The notes: generated from the sequence alone by a model not told the origin. Positions 1-6,141 are shown, counted from the stretch's first letter. The stretch is 6,603 bases of DNA from Erysipelotrichaceae bacterium UBA6182 (GCA_002422065.1 DITO01000195.1:13388-19990); one strand, 5' to 3'. Made by a program: numbers and translations.

Positions 1-401
1 ATAATGCGATAGGACTTCTAGCAACATCGTTTGAAGATCTTGTAACTATGATTAATACATGTGCAAGTGAACACTGTGAACTTCATGTGAGTGAACCTTA
101 TGAACTCTTAAAACGTGTAAAAAACGCAGGTTCAATATTTATTGGAGATACTTCAGCAGAAGTCTTTGGGGATTATTGTGCGGGGGTAAACCATACTTTA
201 CCAACGTCTAGAACTGCACGTTTTGCGAGTGCTTTAGGGGTGTATGACTTCATTAAACGTAGTGCTACGTTATATTATCCTGAAGATGTCATGAGAAAAC
301 ATGCCCTTGTGGTTAACACCATCGCGTCTGAAGAAGGATTAAGTGCTCATGCGAAAGCCGCAATGATTCGTATAAAGGAGGATAATCATGGGAAAAATTA
401 A
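1..401 (+). CDS. hisD: Histidinol dehydrogenase, C-terminal part (gene cut by window edge)
   Basis: This is the last part of a zinc-dependent NAD enzyme that oxidises L-histidinol to L-histidine through histidinal. The frame is open from base 3 with no start in view, giving 132 codons, roughly the last third of a ~430-residue family member. The ATG at 48 is internal, because the frame and the conserved sequence continue upstream. Counting from that Met, the catalytic Glu-His pair is E8-H9 in ASEHCEL. FGDYCAGVNHTLPT carries the zinc-ligand Asp (D42) and a conserved His (H49). EGLSAHAKA carries the zinc-ligand His (H101). The spacing of these residues matches E. coli HisD (E326/H327, D360, H419, from memory). 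The stop lies 14 nt inside hisC, and the hisC Shine-Dalgarno sits within the hisD coding end. It looks intact apart from the window truncation. Confidence 0.96.
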   Translation, partial: NAIGLLATSFEDLVTMINTCASEHCELHVSEPYELLKRVKNAGSIFIGDTSAEVFGDYCAGVNHTLPTSRTARFASALGVYDFIKRSATLYYPEDVMRKHALVVNTIASEEGLSAHAKAAMIRIKEDNHGKN

Positions 402-1416
402 GGCATATCAAGAAAAAAGCACCCAAGGTAAAGTTCGACTACATTCAAATGAATCACCGTACAATAACCTACCTCTATTATTAAAAGAACTTGAACCATC
501 ATTCTCCTCTTTAAATATTAACGAGTATCCTTCATTGAATGCAGATGCTTTAAAAGAAAAGTTAGCCCAAACACATGGGATATCCAGTGAAAATATTATT
601 GTTGGAAATGGTTCAGATGAACTCATTACTTGTGTGATGCAACGCTTTCTTAATCCTAATGAGGTTGTAGTAACGCATAGTCCTACTTTTTCTCAATATG
701 CATGGAATGCTTCGCTACTTCATGTCAATCTCATTGAAGTAAATGATAAATCAAATTATGTAATTGATATTGATGGACTAATTGAAGCATGTAATCAAAA
801 CAATGCTAAATTATGTATTGTGTGTACCCCAAACAATCCTACAGGAGCACTTATTTCATATCATGAACTGGAGCGTTTACATAATGAGACTTCATGCTTT
901 ATTATGGTAGATGAAGCTTATCTTGATTTTGTAGATCAAAACTATCAATCGTTTGTCTTATCTTCATCAAGAATGATATCACTAAGAACATTCTCAAAAG
1001 CCTATGGCTTGGCTGGAATACGCTTTGGATATGGAGTTGCGCAAGCAGAAGTAATTCAAATGATTAACCAAGTGAGACAACCTTATAATGTCAATGCAAT
1101 CACACAAATGATTGCTCAAGGGAGTTTAAGTCAACGAAAGCTCATTGAGGCACAAGTTCAGTCTATCCTTACGAACAAGAAGCTTCTCATGGGGGCTTTA
1201 GAGGACTGTGGTTGTACACTTGCCCCAAGTATGGCTAACTTCATCTTCTTCTCACATCCAAGTCATGATTTGATTGAGAAGACCTTGTGGGACCGTGGCT
1301 TTGCAATCAAGAGTTTCCATCAGAATACATTAACTCCAAATCATTTAAGAATCAGCATTCCTAATGATGAAGATACAAAGACATTAATCAATGTCTTGAA
1401 AGGAATAAAAATATGA
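388..1416 (+). CDS. hisC: Histidinol-phosphate aminotransferase (PLP fold type I)
   Basis: The enzyme transfers an amino group from glutamate to imidazole-acetol phosphate, giving L-histidinol phosphate, in the cytoplasm. Class I/II aminotransferase landmarks occur in order: LHSNESPY near residues 18-25 (substrate/N-terminal loop), GNGSDELI (cofactor phosphate loop), TPNNPTG with conserved N150, VDEAYLDF with D175 (pyridine-nitrogen contact) and Y178, TFSKAYGLAGIRFGYG with K204 as the Schiff-base lysine and R212, and LRISI with R321 as the usual substrate-carboxylate arginine. At 342 residues it is slightly shorter than the usual 350-360. The ATG at 388 is supported by AAAGGAGG at 374-381, 6 nt upstream, although this start overlaps the hisD end by 14 nt. 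The stop overlaps the hisB start as ATGA. After LRISI the common Gly-Thr is replaced by Pro-Asn, a mild divergence. Histidine-operon context separates it from other aminotransferases. Confidence 0.97.
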   Translation: MGKIKAYQEKSTQGKVRLHSNESPYNNLPLLLKELEPSFSSLNINEYPSLNADALKEKLAQTHGISSENIIVGNGSDELITCVMQRFLNPNEVVVTHSPTFSQYAWNASLLHVNLIEVNDKSNYVIDIDGLIEACNQNNAKLCIVCTPNNPTGALISYHELERLHNETSCFIMVDEAYLDFVDQNYQSFVLSSSRMISLRTFSKAYGLAGIRFGYGVAQAEVIQMINQVRQPYNVNAITQMIAQGSLSQRKLIEAQVQSILTNKKLLMGALEDCGCTLAPSMANFIFFSHPSHDLIEKTLWDRGFAIKSFHQNTLTPNHLRISIPNDEDTKTLINVLKGIKI

Positions 1417-1997
1417 AATCAATACTCATTCAACGCACGACGAAAGAAACTGATATTAATCTAACATTAAATATTCGAGGATTAGGAGAATTCAAAGGAA
1501 CTTCAAATATTGGTTTCTTTGATCATATGCTTACACTACTGTGTAAGCATGCTGGTTGGGATATTGCTTTAACGATGCAAGGAGATATTGAAGTTGATGA
1601 TCATCACAGTATTGAAGATGTGGGAATTGTTTTAGGATTAGCGCTTGCGAAAGCACTTGAAGATAAATCATCATTAGCGCGTTATGGTGACTGTTTTCTT
1701 CCAATGGATGAAGCATTAGCTCATGTTATTGTGGATGTCAGTGGACGATCAACTTTAGTGTTTGATGCACGTCTTGATAAAGTGATGCTTGGTTCGATGA
1801 GTAGTGAAATGGTTAAGGAATTCTTTAAAGCAGTGGCTTTTAATGCTCAGTTAACCCTACATATGCGATTACTTTATGGGGAGAATACACACCACTGTGT
1901 TGAAGCATTATTCAAAGGCTTTGCGAGAGCAATTAAAGCCGCAACAACCCTAGATCCAACGATTCAAGGTGTACTTTCAAGTAAAGGTGTGTTATGA
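1413..1997 (+). CDS. hisB: Imidazoleglycerol-phosphate dehydratase (monofunctional)
   Basis: It dehydrates imidazole glycerol phosphate to imidazole acetol phosphate, the substrate of HisC, using a two-manganese centre in an oligomeric shell. The 194 residues fit the single-domain form; there is no N-terminal phosphatase domain as in the enterobacterial bifunctional HisB. The metal-binding repeats are clear: FFDHML with H38, CKHAGWD with H45, DDHHSIEDVG with H64-H65 and E68, PMDEAL with D99-E100, and THHCVEALFKGFARA with H160-H161 and E164. The DVSGR motif is present, followed by Ser where Pro is common. The ATG at 1413 overlaps the hisC stop by 4 nt (ATGA), with AAAGGA at 1399-1404 as the ribosome site. 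The missing histidinol-phosphate phosphatase activity must be encoded elsewhere. Confidence 0.98.
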   Translation: MKSILIQRTTKETDINLTLNIRGLGEFKGTSNIGFFDHMLTLLCKHAGWDIALTMQGDIEVDDHHSIEDVGIVLGLALAKALEDKSSLARYGDCFLPMDEALAHVIVDVSGRSTLVFDARLDKVMLGSMSSEMVKEFFKAVAFNAQLTLHMRLLYGENTHHCVEALFKGFARAIKAATTLDPTIQGVLSSKGVL

Positions 1998-2611
1998 GTC
2001 AATCATGGATTATGATTGATTATGGAGTGGGTAATGTGTTTTCACTTATGGAAGCTTTAAAACGTTGTGGAATTGATTGTACATTAACTCGTGATTCTCA
2101 ACTTATTAGAGATGCAAAGGTTATCCTTCTTCCAGGGGTAGGTGCTTTTGAAGATGCAATGAATCAATTAAGAAAGTATCAGTTAGAGACAATACTTAAA
2201 GATAAAAGAGATGATCAATGGTTAGTGGGTATTTGTTTAGGAATGCAACTTCTATATGAAGAAAGTGAAGAATTTGGAAAACATCAAGGACTTGGGTTTT
2301 TAAAAGGACGTATTGTTAAGTTTGTTGATCCTTCTTTAAAAATACCGCATATGGGATGGAATGTCTTGAATCAAAATCAACAATCACATCCATTACTAAA
2401 GAATCTACAATCAGATGATCGTGTTTACTATGTGCATTCCTATTATGCAAGTGAGATTGAACAAAAGATGCTTGTGGCTTCTAGTGACTACGGAGTGGAT
2501 GTTCCAGGGATTGTGATGAATGATCATGTAATTGGGTTTCAATTTCATCCTGAAAAAAGTGGTCAAGTTGGAGAACAACTTCTAAGAAACTTAAAAGAGG
2601 TGTGTGTATGA
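1994..2611 (+). CDS. hisH: Imidazole glycerol phosphate synthase, glutaminase subunit
   Basis: This is the class I glutamine amidotransferase partner of HisF. It hydrolyses glutamine and passes ammonia through the HisF barrel. The catalytic triad is visible: nucleophile C81 in GICLGMQLL, then H185 and E187 in GFQFHPEKSG. Other family marks are IDYGVGNVFSL at the N-terminus, the oxyanion-strand motif LPGVGAFEDAM, PHMGWN and YYVHSYYA. Length (205 residues) is normal. The start overlaps the hisB stop as ATGA, with AAAGGTG just upstream at 1983-1989. It lies two genes before hisF, with hisA between, the same order as the classical enterobacterial operon. Nothing appears damaged. Confidence 0.98.
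   Translation: MSQSWIMIDYGVGNVFSLMEALKRCGIDCTLTRDSQLIRDAKVILLPGVGAFEDAMNQLRKYQLETILKDKRDDQWLVGICLGMQLLYEESEEFGKHQGLGFLKGRIVKFVDPSLKIPHMGWNVLNQNQQSHPLLKNLQSDDRVYYVHSYYASEIEQKMLVASSDYGVDVPGIVMNDHVIGFQFHPEKSGQVGEQLLRNLKEVCV
2595..2600 (+). promoter_or_regulatory. Ribosome binding site that sets the hisA start
   Basis: AAGAGG lies 7 nt before the ATG at 2608 but only 1 nt before the in-frame GTG at 2602. The spacing selects the ATG, which also places the first catalytic aspartate at residue 8, as in characterised HisA. Confidence 0.75.
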
Positions 2612-3315
2612 TTGTAATTGGCTCAATGGACTTTTATAAAGGTTCTGTGGTAAGACTTACTCAAGGAGATCTTGATAGTGTTCATGAAGTAAAAAATGAT
2701 GCTTTAGCGTGGTTGAATACACTACAAACTCATGGTTTACAGTATCTTCATTGTGTGGATTTAGATGGTGCCTTTAAAGAAGGACATAATCGAGAACTCA
2801 TAGTGAGTGTGATAGAACATGCAACCTGTCCAGTTCAAGTTGGTGGTGGACTGCATTCTATGGAAGCCATTGATTTCTACTTAAATCATGGAGCACATCG
2901 TGTTGTTTTAGGTAGTAGTGCATTTACCCAACCAGAACTTTTAGAAAAGGCATTACAAAAATATGGTAATCGTATCATTGTAGCCATGGATGTTAAGGAA
3001 GAAAAAGTAATGATCCATGGTTGGACGGTTGCACTTGAAGATTCGTTAGAAAGTATACTAAAACGTTTAGAGGAACAAGGGGTAGACACTGTTTTAATGA
3101 GTGATGTATCACATGATGGAATGTTAGGGGGAAGTAATGTATCACTTTATAAAAAAGTAACATCACTTACTTCAATGAATATTCAAGCATCCGGAGGAAT
3201 TAAAACACGCCAAGATGTTTTAGATTTAGTACCTACTCAAGTCGTTGGTGTGATTGTTGGGAAAGCGTTTATCCATCAAACATTAGATCTTGATATTTTA
3301 GGAGAAACCTTATGA
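2608..3315 (+). CDS. hisA: ProFAR isomerase (phosphoribosylformimino-AICAR-P isomerase)
   Basis: A (beta/alpha)8-barrel that isomerises ProFAR to PRFAR, the substrate of HisF, by an Amadori rearrangement. With the start at 2608 the protein has 235 residues and the catalytic pair falls at D8 (GSMDFYKG) and D128 (VAMDVKEE), close to the D8/D127 known for Thermotoga HisA. VVRLTQGD, VDLDGAF, VQVGGG, SDVSHDGMLGGSN and ASGGIKT are the other barrel signatures, including both phosphate-binding halves. An in-frame GTG at 2602 would add two residues, but it lies only 1 nt after the ribosome site. The ATG at 2608 gives the ATGA overlap with hisH seen at the neighbouring junctions. Two oddities are visible: the usual GGGIR is GGGLHS, with His at position 83 instead of Arg, and the usual AID before the catalytic Asp is SMD. 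Histidine-only HisA is more likely than a bifunctional PriA, because this is a full his operon outside actinobacterial context. Confidence 0.96.
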   Translation: MIVIGSMDFYKGSVVRLTQGDLDSVHEVKNDALAWLNTLQTHGLQYLHCVDLDGAFKEGHNRELIVSVIEHATCPVQVGGGLHSMEAIDFYLNHGAHRVVLGSSAFTQPELLEKALQKYGNRIIVAMDVKEEKVMIHGWTVALEDSLESILKRLEEQGVDTVLMSDVSHDGMLGGSNVSLYKKVTSLTSMNIQASGGIKTRQDVLDLVPTQVVGVIVGKAFIHQTLDLDILGETL

Positions 3316-4064
3316 TCGCAAAGCGCATTATTCCATGTCTTGATATCGCTCATGGAAAAGTTGTCAAAGGTGTTCGCTTTGAGGGTGTAAAAGAAGTAGA
3401 TGATCCAATTACATTATCAAAAAGATACAGTGATGAAGGAGCTGATGAACTTGTCTTTTATGACATTATGGCTTCTGTAGAAAATCGATCATTATTTTTA
3501 GATGTTGTTTCAAAGGTTGCTTTAGAAATCAATATTCCATTCATGGTTGGGGGAGGTATTCGTACCCTAGAAGATATGCATGCATGTTTAAAAGCTGGTG
3601 CTGATAAGATTTCTGTCAATAGTGCTGCTATTGATAATCCATCCCTCATTCAACAAGGAGCTCAACGTTTTGGATCACAATGTATTGTATTATCCATGGA
3701 TGTATTAGTTGAAGAGAATGGATTTGCACGTGTGATGAAAAAGGGAGGTCGTGAAGCGACTGATCTTGAAGCATTCGCATGGGCAAGAAAAGGAATTGAA
3801 TTAGGGGCAGGTGAAATAGTTCTAAATGTGATTAATCAAGACGGAACTAAAGAAGGATTTGATATATCACTTACTTCAGCTTTTGCAAAGGAGTTCAATG
3901 TGCCTATCATTGCTTCTGGAGGAGCTGGAAATGCACAACATATGGCAGATGTCTTACAAGCTGGAGCTGATGCAGCACTAGCAGCATCCATCTTTCATTT
4001 TAAAGAAGTTAGCATTCAAGAAGTTAAAGACTATTCAAGAAAGGTAGGATGTATCATCCGATGA
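3312..4064 (+). CDS. hisF: Imidazole glycerol phosphate synthase, cyclase subunit
   Basis: A (beta/alpha)8-barrel paralogous to HisA. It joins ammonia from HisH to PRFAR, producing imidazole glycerol phosphate and AICAR, which links histidine to purine synthesis. The catalytic acids are D11 in IIPCLDIAHGK and D130 in LSMDV. The residues that gate the ammonia entry at the barrel bottom are all present: R5, E46, K99 and E168 (E167 in Thermotoga). K19 is also in place. Phosphate loops MVGGGIRT and IASGGAGN are intact. The strand-6 segment reads LNVINQDGTKEGFD, closer to the enterobacterial NQDG form than to the SMDxDGT form common in bacilli. At 250 residues the length is normal. The start overlaps the hisA stop as ATGA with AGGAG at 3300-3304. 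Confidence 0.98.
   Translation: MIAKRIIPCLDIAHGKVVKGVRFEGVKEVDDPITLSKRYSDEGADELVFYDIMASVENRSLFLDVVSKVALEINIPFMVGGGIRTLEDMHACLKAGADKISVNSAAIDNPSLIQQGAQRFGSQCIVLSMDVLVEENGFARVMKKGGREATDLEAFAWARKGIELGAGEIVLNVINQDGTKEGFDISLTSAFAKEFNVPIIASGGAGNAQHMADVLQAGADAALAASIFHFKEVSIQEVKDYSRKVGCIIR
4041..4049 (+). promoter_or_regulatory. Candidate ribosome binding site of hisIE (start ambiguous)
   Basis: AAGGTAGGA holds two partial Shine-Dalgarno cores. The first (AAGG, 4041-4044) is 4 nt from the ATG at 4049, which is tight. The second (AGGA, 4046-4049) is 11 nt from the ATG at 4061, which is long. Spacing alone therefore does not settle the start; the ATGA pattern of the operon favours 4061, where the terminating hisF ribosome could restart. 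Confidence 0.5.
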
Positions 4065-4651
4065 AACCGTTTAAACAAACTCTTATACCATGTATTGTAC
4101 AAGATTCAACGAGCAAGCAAGTGCTTATGATGGCTTACATGAATGAGGAAGCTTATGATTTAACTCTATCAAGTGGCTATGCCACCTTCTTTTCTCGCTC
4201 ACGCCAATCATTATGGGTAAAAGGAGAAACATCAGGCAATCTTTTGAAGGTTATTAGCCTTAAATGGGACTGTGATGATGATACGCTTCTATGTGAAGTT
4301 GAAGCATTAGGACCAACATGTCATACCGGTAAGATAAGCTGCTTTGATGATGAATTAAATGTTTTTAAGGCTAATTCAGTTTGGACTCATTTATTCAATA
4401 CGATTCAAGAAAGAAAAGCTAATCCAAAAGAAGGAGCTTATACAACATACTTATTCACAAAAGGACTTGATAAGATCTTGAAAAAAGTGGGTGAAGAAAC
4501 GTCTGAAATTATTATCGCTTCTAAGAATGAATCTAAAGATGATTTAGTGGGAGAGATTGCTGATTTAGCATATCATCTTGCTGTACTAATGGTAGAAAAA
4601 GGGGTTGCTCTTAAAGATATTGAAGATAAGCTAGCCTCACGTATTCGCTGA
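4061..4651 (+). CDS. hisIE: Bifunctional PRA-CH / PRA-PH (HisIE fusion)
   Basis: A fused enzyme for steps 2 and 3 of the pathway: pyrophosphohydrolysis of phosphoribosyl-ATP (C-terminal) and ring opening of phosphoribosyl-AMP (N-terminal). The cyclohydrolase half spans about residues 1-100, with FFSRSRQSLWVKGETSGN, then D70-C71-D72-x-D74 and C87, H88, C94. The cysteines are the expected zinc ligands and the aspartates the magnesium site. The second half, about 105-196, is an all-helical MazG-like domain with KKVGEETSEIIIASK (E145, E146, E149) and GEIADLAYHL (E165, D168). The start is ambiguous. ATG 4061 reproduces the ATGA overlap of the operon (196 residues), while ATG 4049 would add four residues and overlap hisF by 16 nt. 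Either way the N-terminus is shorter than in E. coli HisI. It is the last gene of the operon, followed by a hairpin. Confidence 0.96.
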   Translation: MKPFKQTLIPCIVQDSTSKQVLMMAYMNEEAYDLTLSSGYATFFSRSRQSLWVKGETSGNLLKVISLKWDCDDDTLLCEVEALGPTCHTGKISCFDDELNVFKANSVWTHLFNTIQERKANPKEGAYTTYLFTKGLDKILKKVGEETSEIIIASKNESKDDLVGEIADLAYHLAVLMVEKGVALKDIEDKLASRIR

Positions 4652-4663
4652 TTTATTACTAAA

Positions 4664-4692
4664 AAACACCAAGTTTGTAAGACTTGGTGTTT
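4664..4692 (+). terminator. Rho-independent terminator of the his operon
   Basis: A perfect 11-bp inverted repeat, AAACACCAAGT (4664-4674) and ACTTGGTGTTT (4682-4692), encloses a 7-nt loop. It starts 12 nt after the hisIE stop. The 3' side continues as ATTATTG, so the T-tract is short and interrupted, made mostly of the TTT of the stem. The A-run before the stem would also give a weak T-tract on the opposite strand. Position directly after the last his gene supports operon termination, possibly incomplete. Confidence 0.78.
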
Positions 4693-4795
4693 ATTATTGA
4701 TGATAAATTATAAAACAATAATGGTTACTAAATAGTCATGTTAAACATTTAATATCCAATCGAAATTTAGTTGTTTTAAGTTCATTTATTAACAC

Positions 4796-4812
4796 CATTA
4801 CAATTGATAATG
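4796..4812 (+). promoter_or_regulatory. Inverted repeat in the promoter region, possible operator
   Basis: CATTA (4796-4800) and TAATG (4808-4812) form an inverted repeat around CAATTGA, just upstream of the -10 box. A second, wider pair, ACCATT (4794-4799) and AATGGT (4825-4830), brackets the -10 box. Both fit where a repressor or activator would act, but in AT-rich DNA arms of 5-6 nt can arise by chance. No known operator consensus is matched convincingly. Confidence 0.25.
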
Positions 4813-4815
4813 TTA

Positions 4816-4821
4816 TATAAT
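4816..4821 (+). promoter_or_regulatory. -10 box (TATAAT) for the EAL-HDOD gene
   Basis: A perfect TATAAT lies 52 nt before the chosen start at 4874. No good -35 sits at 17 nt; TTAACA at 4789-4794 is 21 nt away and TTACAA at 4798-4803 only 12 nt, so it may depend on an activator or the AT-rich upstream DNA. Transcription would begin near 4827-4829, at or inside the ATG at 4826, which argues against that ATG as the start. Confidence 0.55.
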
Positions 4822-4860
4822 GTAAATGGTATTTTTTATCTCATATTCTGTATACTCACC

Positions 4861-4868
4861 AAAAGGAA
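4861..4868 (+). promoter_or_regulatory. Ribosome binding site that sets the EAL-HDOD start
   Basis: AAAAGGAA ends 5 nt before the ATG at 4874. No comparable site precedes the in-frame ATG at 4826, and the family-typical N-terminus (MYIARQPI) begins at 4874. Confidence 0.8.
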
Positions 4869-4873
4869 TACTT

Positions 4874-6079
4874 ATGTACATAGCCCGACAACCGATACTC
4901 AATCGTAATCTCAATGTATTTGCATATGAACTACTATATAGACATTCAAAAAATGCAACATACTATCAAGCGTTCAGTCCTTCATCTGCCACAGCAACTA
5001 TTGTTGGTGGTTTGTTTGAGTTAGATTTGGACGTTTTATTAGATTCAAAAACAGGGTTTATTAACGTGGATGAGCACTTTCTTATGGATGATTCACTTGA
5101 GCTAATCAATCCAAATCTTCTTGTGATTGAATTGCTTGAGAGTATCACGTTTTCTCAACCTATCATTGATCGAGTTAAGTACTTAAAAGATAAAGGATAT
5201 CAGTTTGCTTTAGATGATTTTGATATCTCACTTTTTTCTTCGGGGATTATTGATCTTATTGATATTATTAAATTTGATATCACATTAAATCCATTACATA
5301 CTTTAGCTGACTCACTTATTTTAGCAAAATCACTTAACATTAAAGTGCTCGCTGAGAAAGTTGAGAATTTTGATCAGTACTATGATGCTAAAGAGATGGG
5401 TTTTGATTATTTTCAAGGTTTCTTTTTCTCAAAACCTAAGATTGTAGGGAATATCCCTAGAATCAACTTAAAAAACTTCCTTCATATTCAACTTATTAAT
5501 GAAATGAATAAAGCTGAACCTTCAATTCAAGCCATGGCTAGAATTATTGAGCGTGATGCTAAACTTGCTTATCGTTTACTACGGATAATTGGGAAAAAGC
5601 AATTATCCAGTCAAACAATTATTAGTGCCATTTTACATATTGGACTAGAGGCTATGGAGCGTTGGCTTTATTTACTTATTCTTCAAGAATCTTCATTTGA
5701 TGAAGATGAGAACATCTTAAGATTAAGTCTACAAAGATCAAAGTTTGCTGAGTTGATTTCACAAAATAGCAAGTTTAAATACAAGGTGAATGAAATCGCG
5801 TTAATGTGTCTGCTTAGTATTATTGATGCCATGATGGAAACAAGTATTGAATTAGCGATCTTACCATTAGGATTAGATGAACCACAGAAACAAGCTATGA
5901 TTCATAATACAGGTCCTTATGCGTGTGTCTACACTTTAGTGTGTAATTATGAATTACTAAGTGATGAAGAAATAACGACATTTTGTGAGAAGATAGGAAT
6001 AAAGAAGCAATCAATATCAAACTATTATATGCTTGCTCTTAAGTTTAGTTCAGATGTTATGAGACGAATGAGAGTATAG
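4874..6079 (+). CDS. EAL-HDOD protein, probable c-di-GMP phosphodiesterase (YuxH/PdeH/CdgJ type)
   Basis: A 401-residue cytoplasmic protein with no signal peptide or membrane segment. Residues 1-190 form an EAL domain opening with MYIARQPI, the family hallmark. Phosphodiesterase residues are nearly all in place: E19 in ELLYR (the EAL position), N64 in FINVDEHF, E86 in VIELLES, D114-D115 in LDDF, K133 in IIKFD, E161 and E164 in AEKVEN, and Q181 in YFQGFFFSKP. The loop after DDF lacks the GTGYSS sequence of classical active enzymes, as in other EAL-HDOD proteins as I recall them. Residues about 200-390 are an HDOD domain (IERDAKLAYRLLRII, then a helix around AMERWLYLLIL), a helical HD-like fold without HD catalytic residues, likely for signalling or protein contact. 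It probably hydrolyses c-di-GMP, but activity is inferred. The start at 4874 is chosen over an ATG at 4826 on ribosome site and promoter position. It has its own promoter and terminator, so it is not part of the his operon. Confidence 0.9.
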   Translation: MYIARQPILNRNLNVFAYELLYRHSKNATYYQAFSPSSATATIVGGLFELDLDVLLDSKTGFINVDEHFLMDDSLELINPNLLVIELLESITFSQPIIDRVKYLKDKGYQFALDDFDISLFSSGIIDLIDIIKFDITLNPLHTLADSLILAKSLNIKVLAEKVENFDQYYDAKEMGFDYFQGFFFSKPKIVGNIPRINLKNFLHIQLINEMNKAEPSIQAMARIIERDAKLAYRLLRIIGKKQLSSQTIISAILHIGLEAMERWLYLLILQESSFDEDENILRLSLQRSKFAELISQNSKFKYKVNEIALMCLLSIIDAMMETSIELAILPLGLDEPQKQAMIHNTGPYACVYTLVCNYELLSDEEITTFCEKIGIKKQSISNYYMLALKFSSDVMRRMRV

Positions 6080-6102
6080 GTCAATGACCTATATTCTTTT
6101 TT
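6071..6102 (+). terminator. Intrinsic terminator overlapping the EAL-HDOD stop codon
   Basis: The 12-bp stem, with one G-T pair, has left arm 6071-6082 and right arm 6086-6097 around a 3-nt AAT loop; the core is TATAGGTC/GACCTATA. It is followed by a T-rich tract (TTTTTATT, 6098-6105). The left arm includes the last codons and the TAG stop at 6077-6079, so the gene ends inside its own terminator. Confidence 0.88.
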
Positions 6103-6128
6103 ATTGCGATACAACTCATCATTTATAC

Positions 6129-6141
6129 ATCAAATTTTGAT
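6129..6141 (+). promoter_or_regulatory. 13-nt palindrome overlapping the VOC promoter, possible operator
   Basis: ATCAAA (6129-6134) and TTTGAT (6136-6141) form a perfect 6-1-6 inverted repeat that covers the TG of the extended -10. A protein bound here would block RNA polymerase. The binding factor is unknown, and the AT richness makes chance occurrence possible. Confidence 0.35.

Noticed and set aside
48..50. ATG at 48 as the start of a small independent gene
   Set aside because: The frame stays open to the left edge and the sequence is the conserved HisD core just before the catalytic Glu-His, so this Met is internal.
408..626. 72-codon open frame on the minus strand
   Set aside because: It lies fully inside hisC, has no ribosome site or family motif, and is a shadow of the real coding strand.
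1531..1716. 61-codon open frame on the minus strand
   Set aside because: It is antisense to the highly conserved core of hisB; no independent signal supports it.
2602..2604. GTG start for hisA
   Set aside because: It is only 1 nt from the ribosome site; the ATG at 2608 has normal spacing and puts the catalytic Asp at residue 8.
2886..3089. 67-codon open frame on the minus strand
   Set aside because: It is fully antisense to hisA, with low-complexity Ser-rich translation typical of a shadow frame.
3458..3649. 63-codon open frame on the minus strand
   Set aside because: It is antisense to hisF with no initiation signal or recognisable motif.
2608..4064. hisA and hisF as a recent tandem duplication
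   Set aside because: The two barrels are ancient paralogues with matching motifs, but their DNA shows no recent repeat similarity; this is the normal state.
4693..4795. Possible small RNA or riboswitch in the gap after the his terminator
   Set aside because: The stretch is AT-rich with only weak, imperfect inverted repeats and no conserved aptamer-like core or second terminator before the EAL gene.
4826..4828. ATG start for the EAL-HDOD protein
   Set aside because: It sits at the predicted transcription start, has no ribosome site, and would add 16 residues not typical of the family before MYIARQPI.
4966..5148. 60-codon open frame on the minus strand
   Set aside because: It is antisense to the EAL domain; the Ser/Asn-rich translation resembles no known protein.
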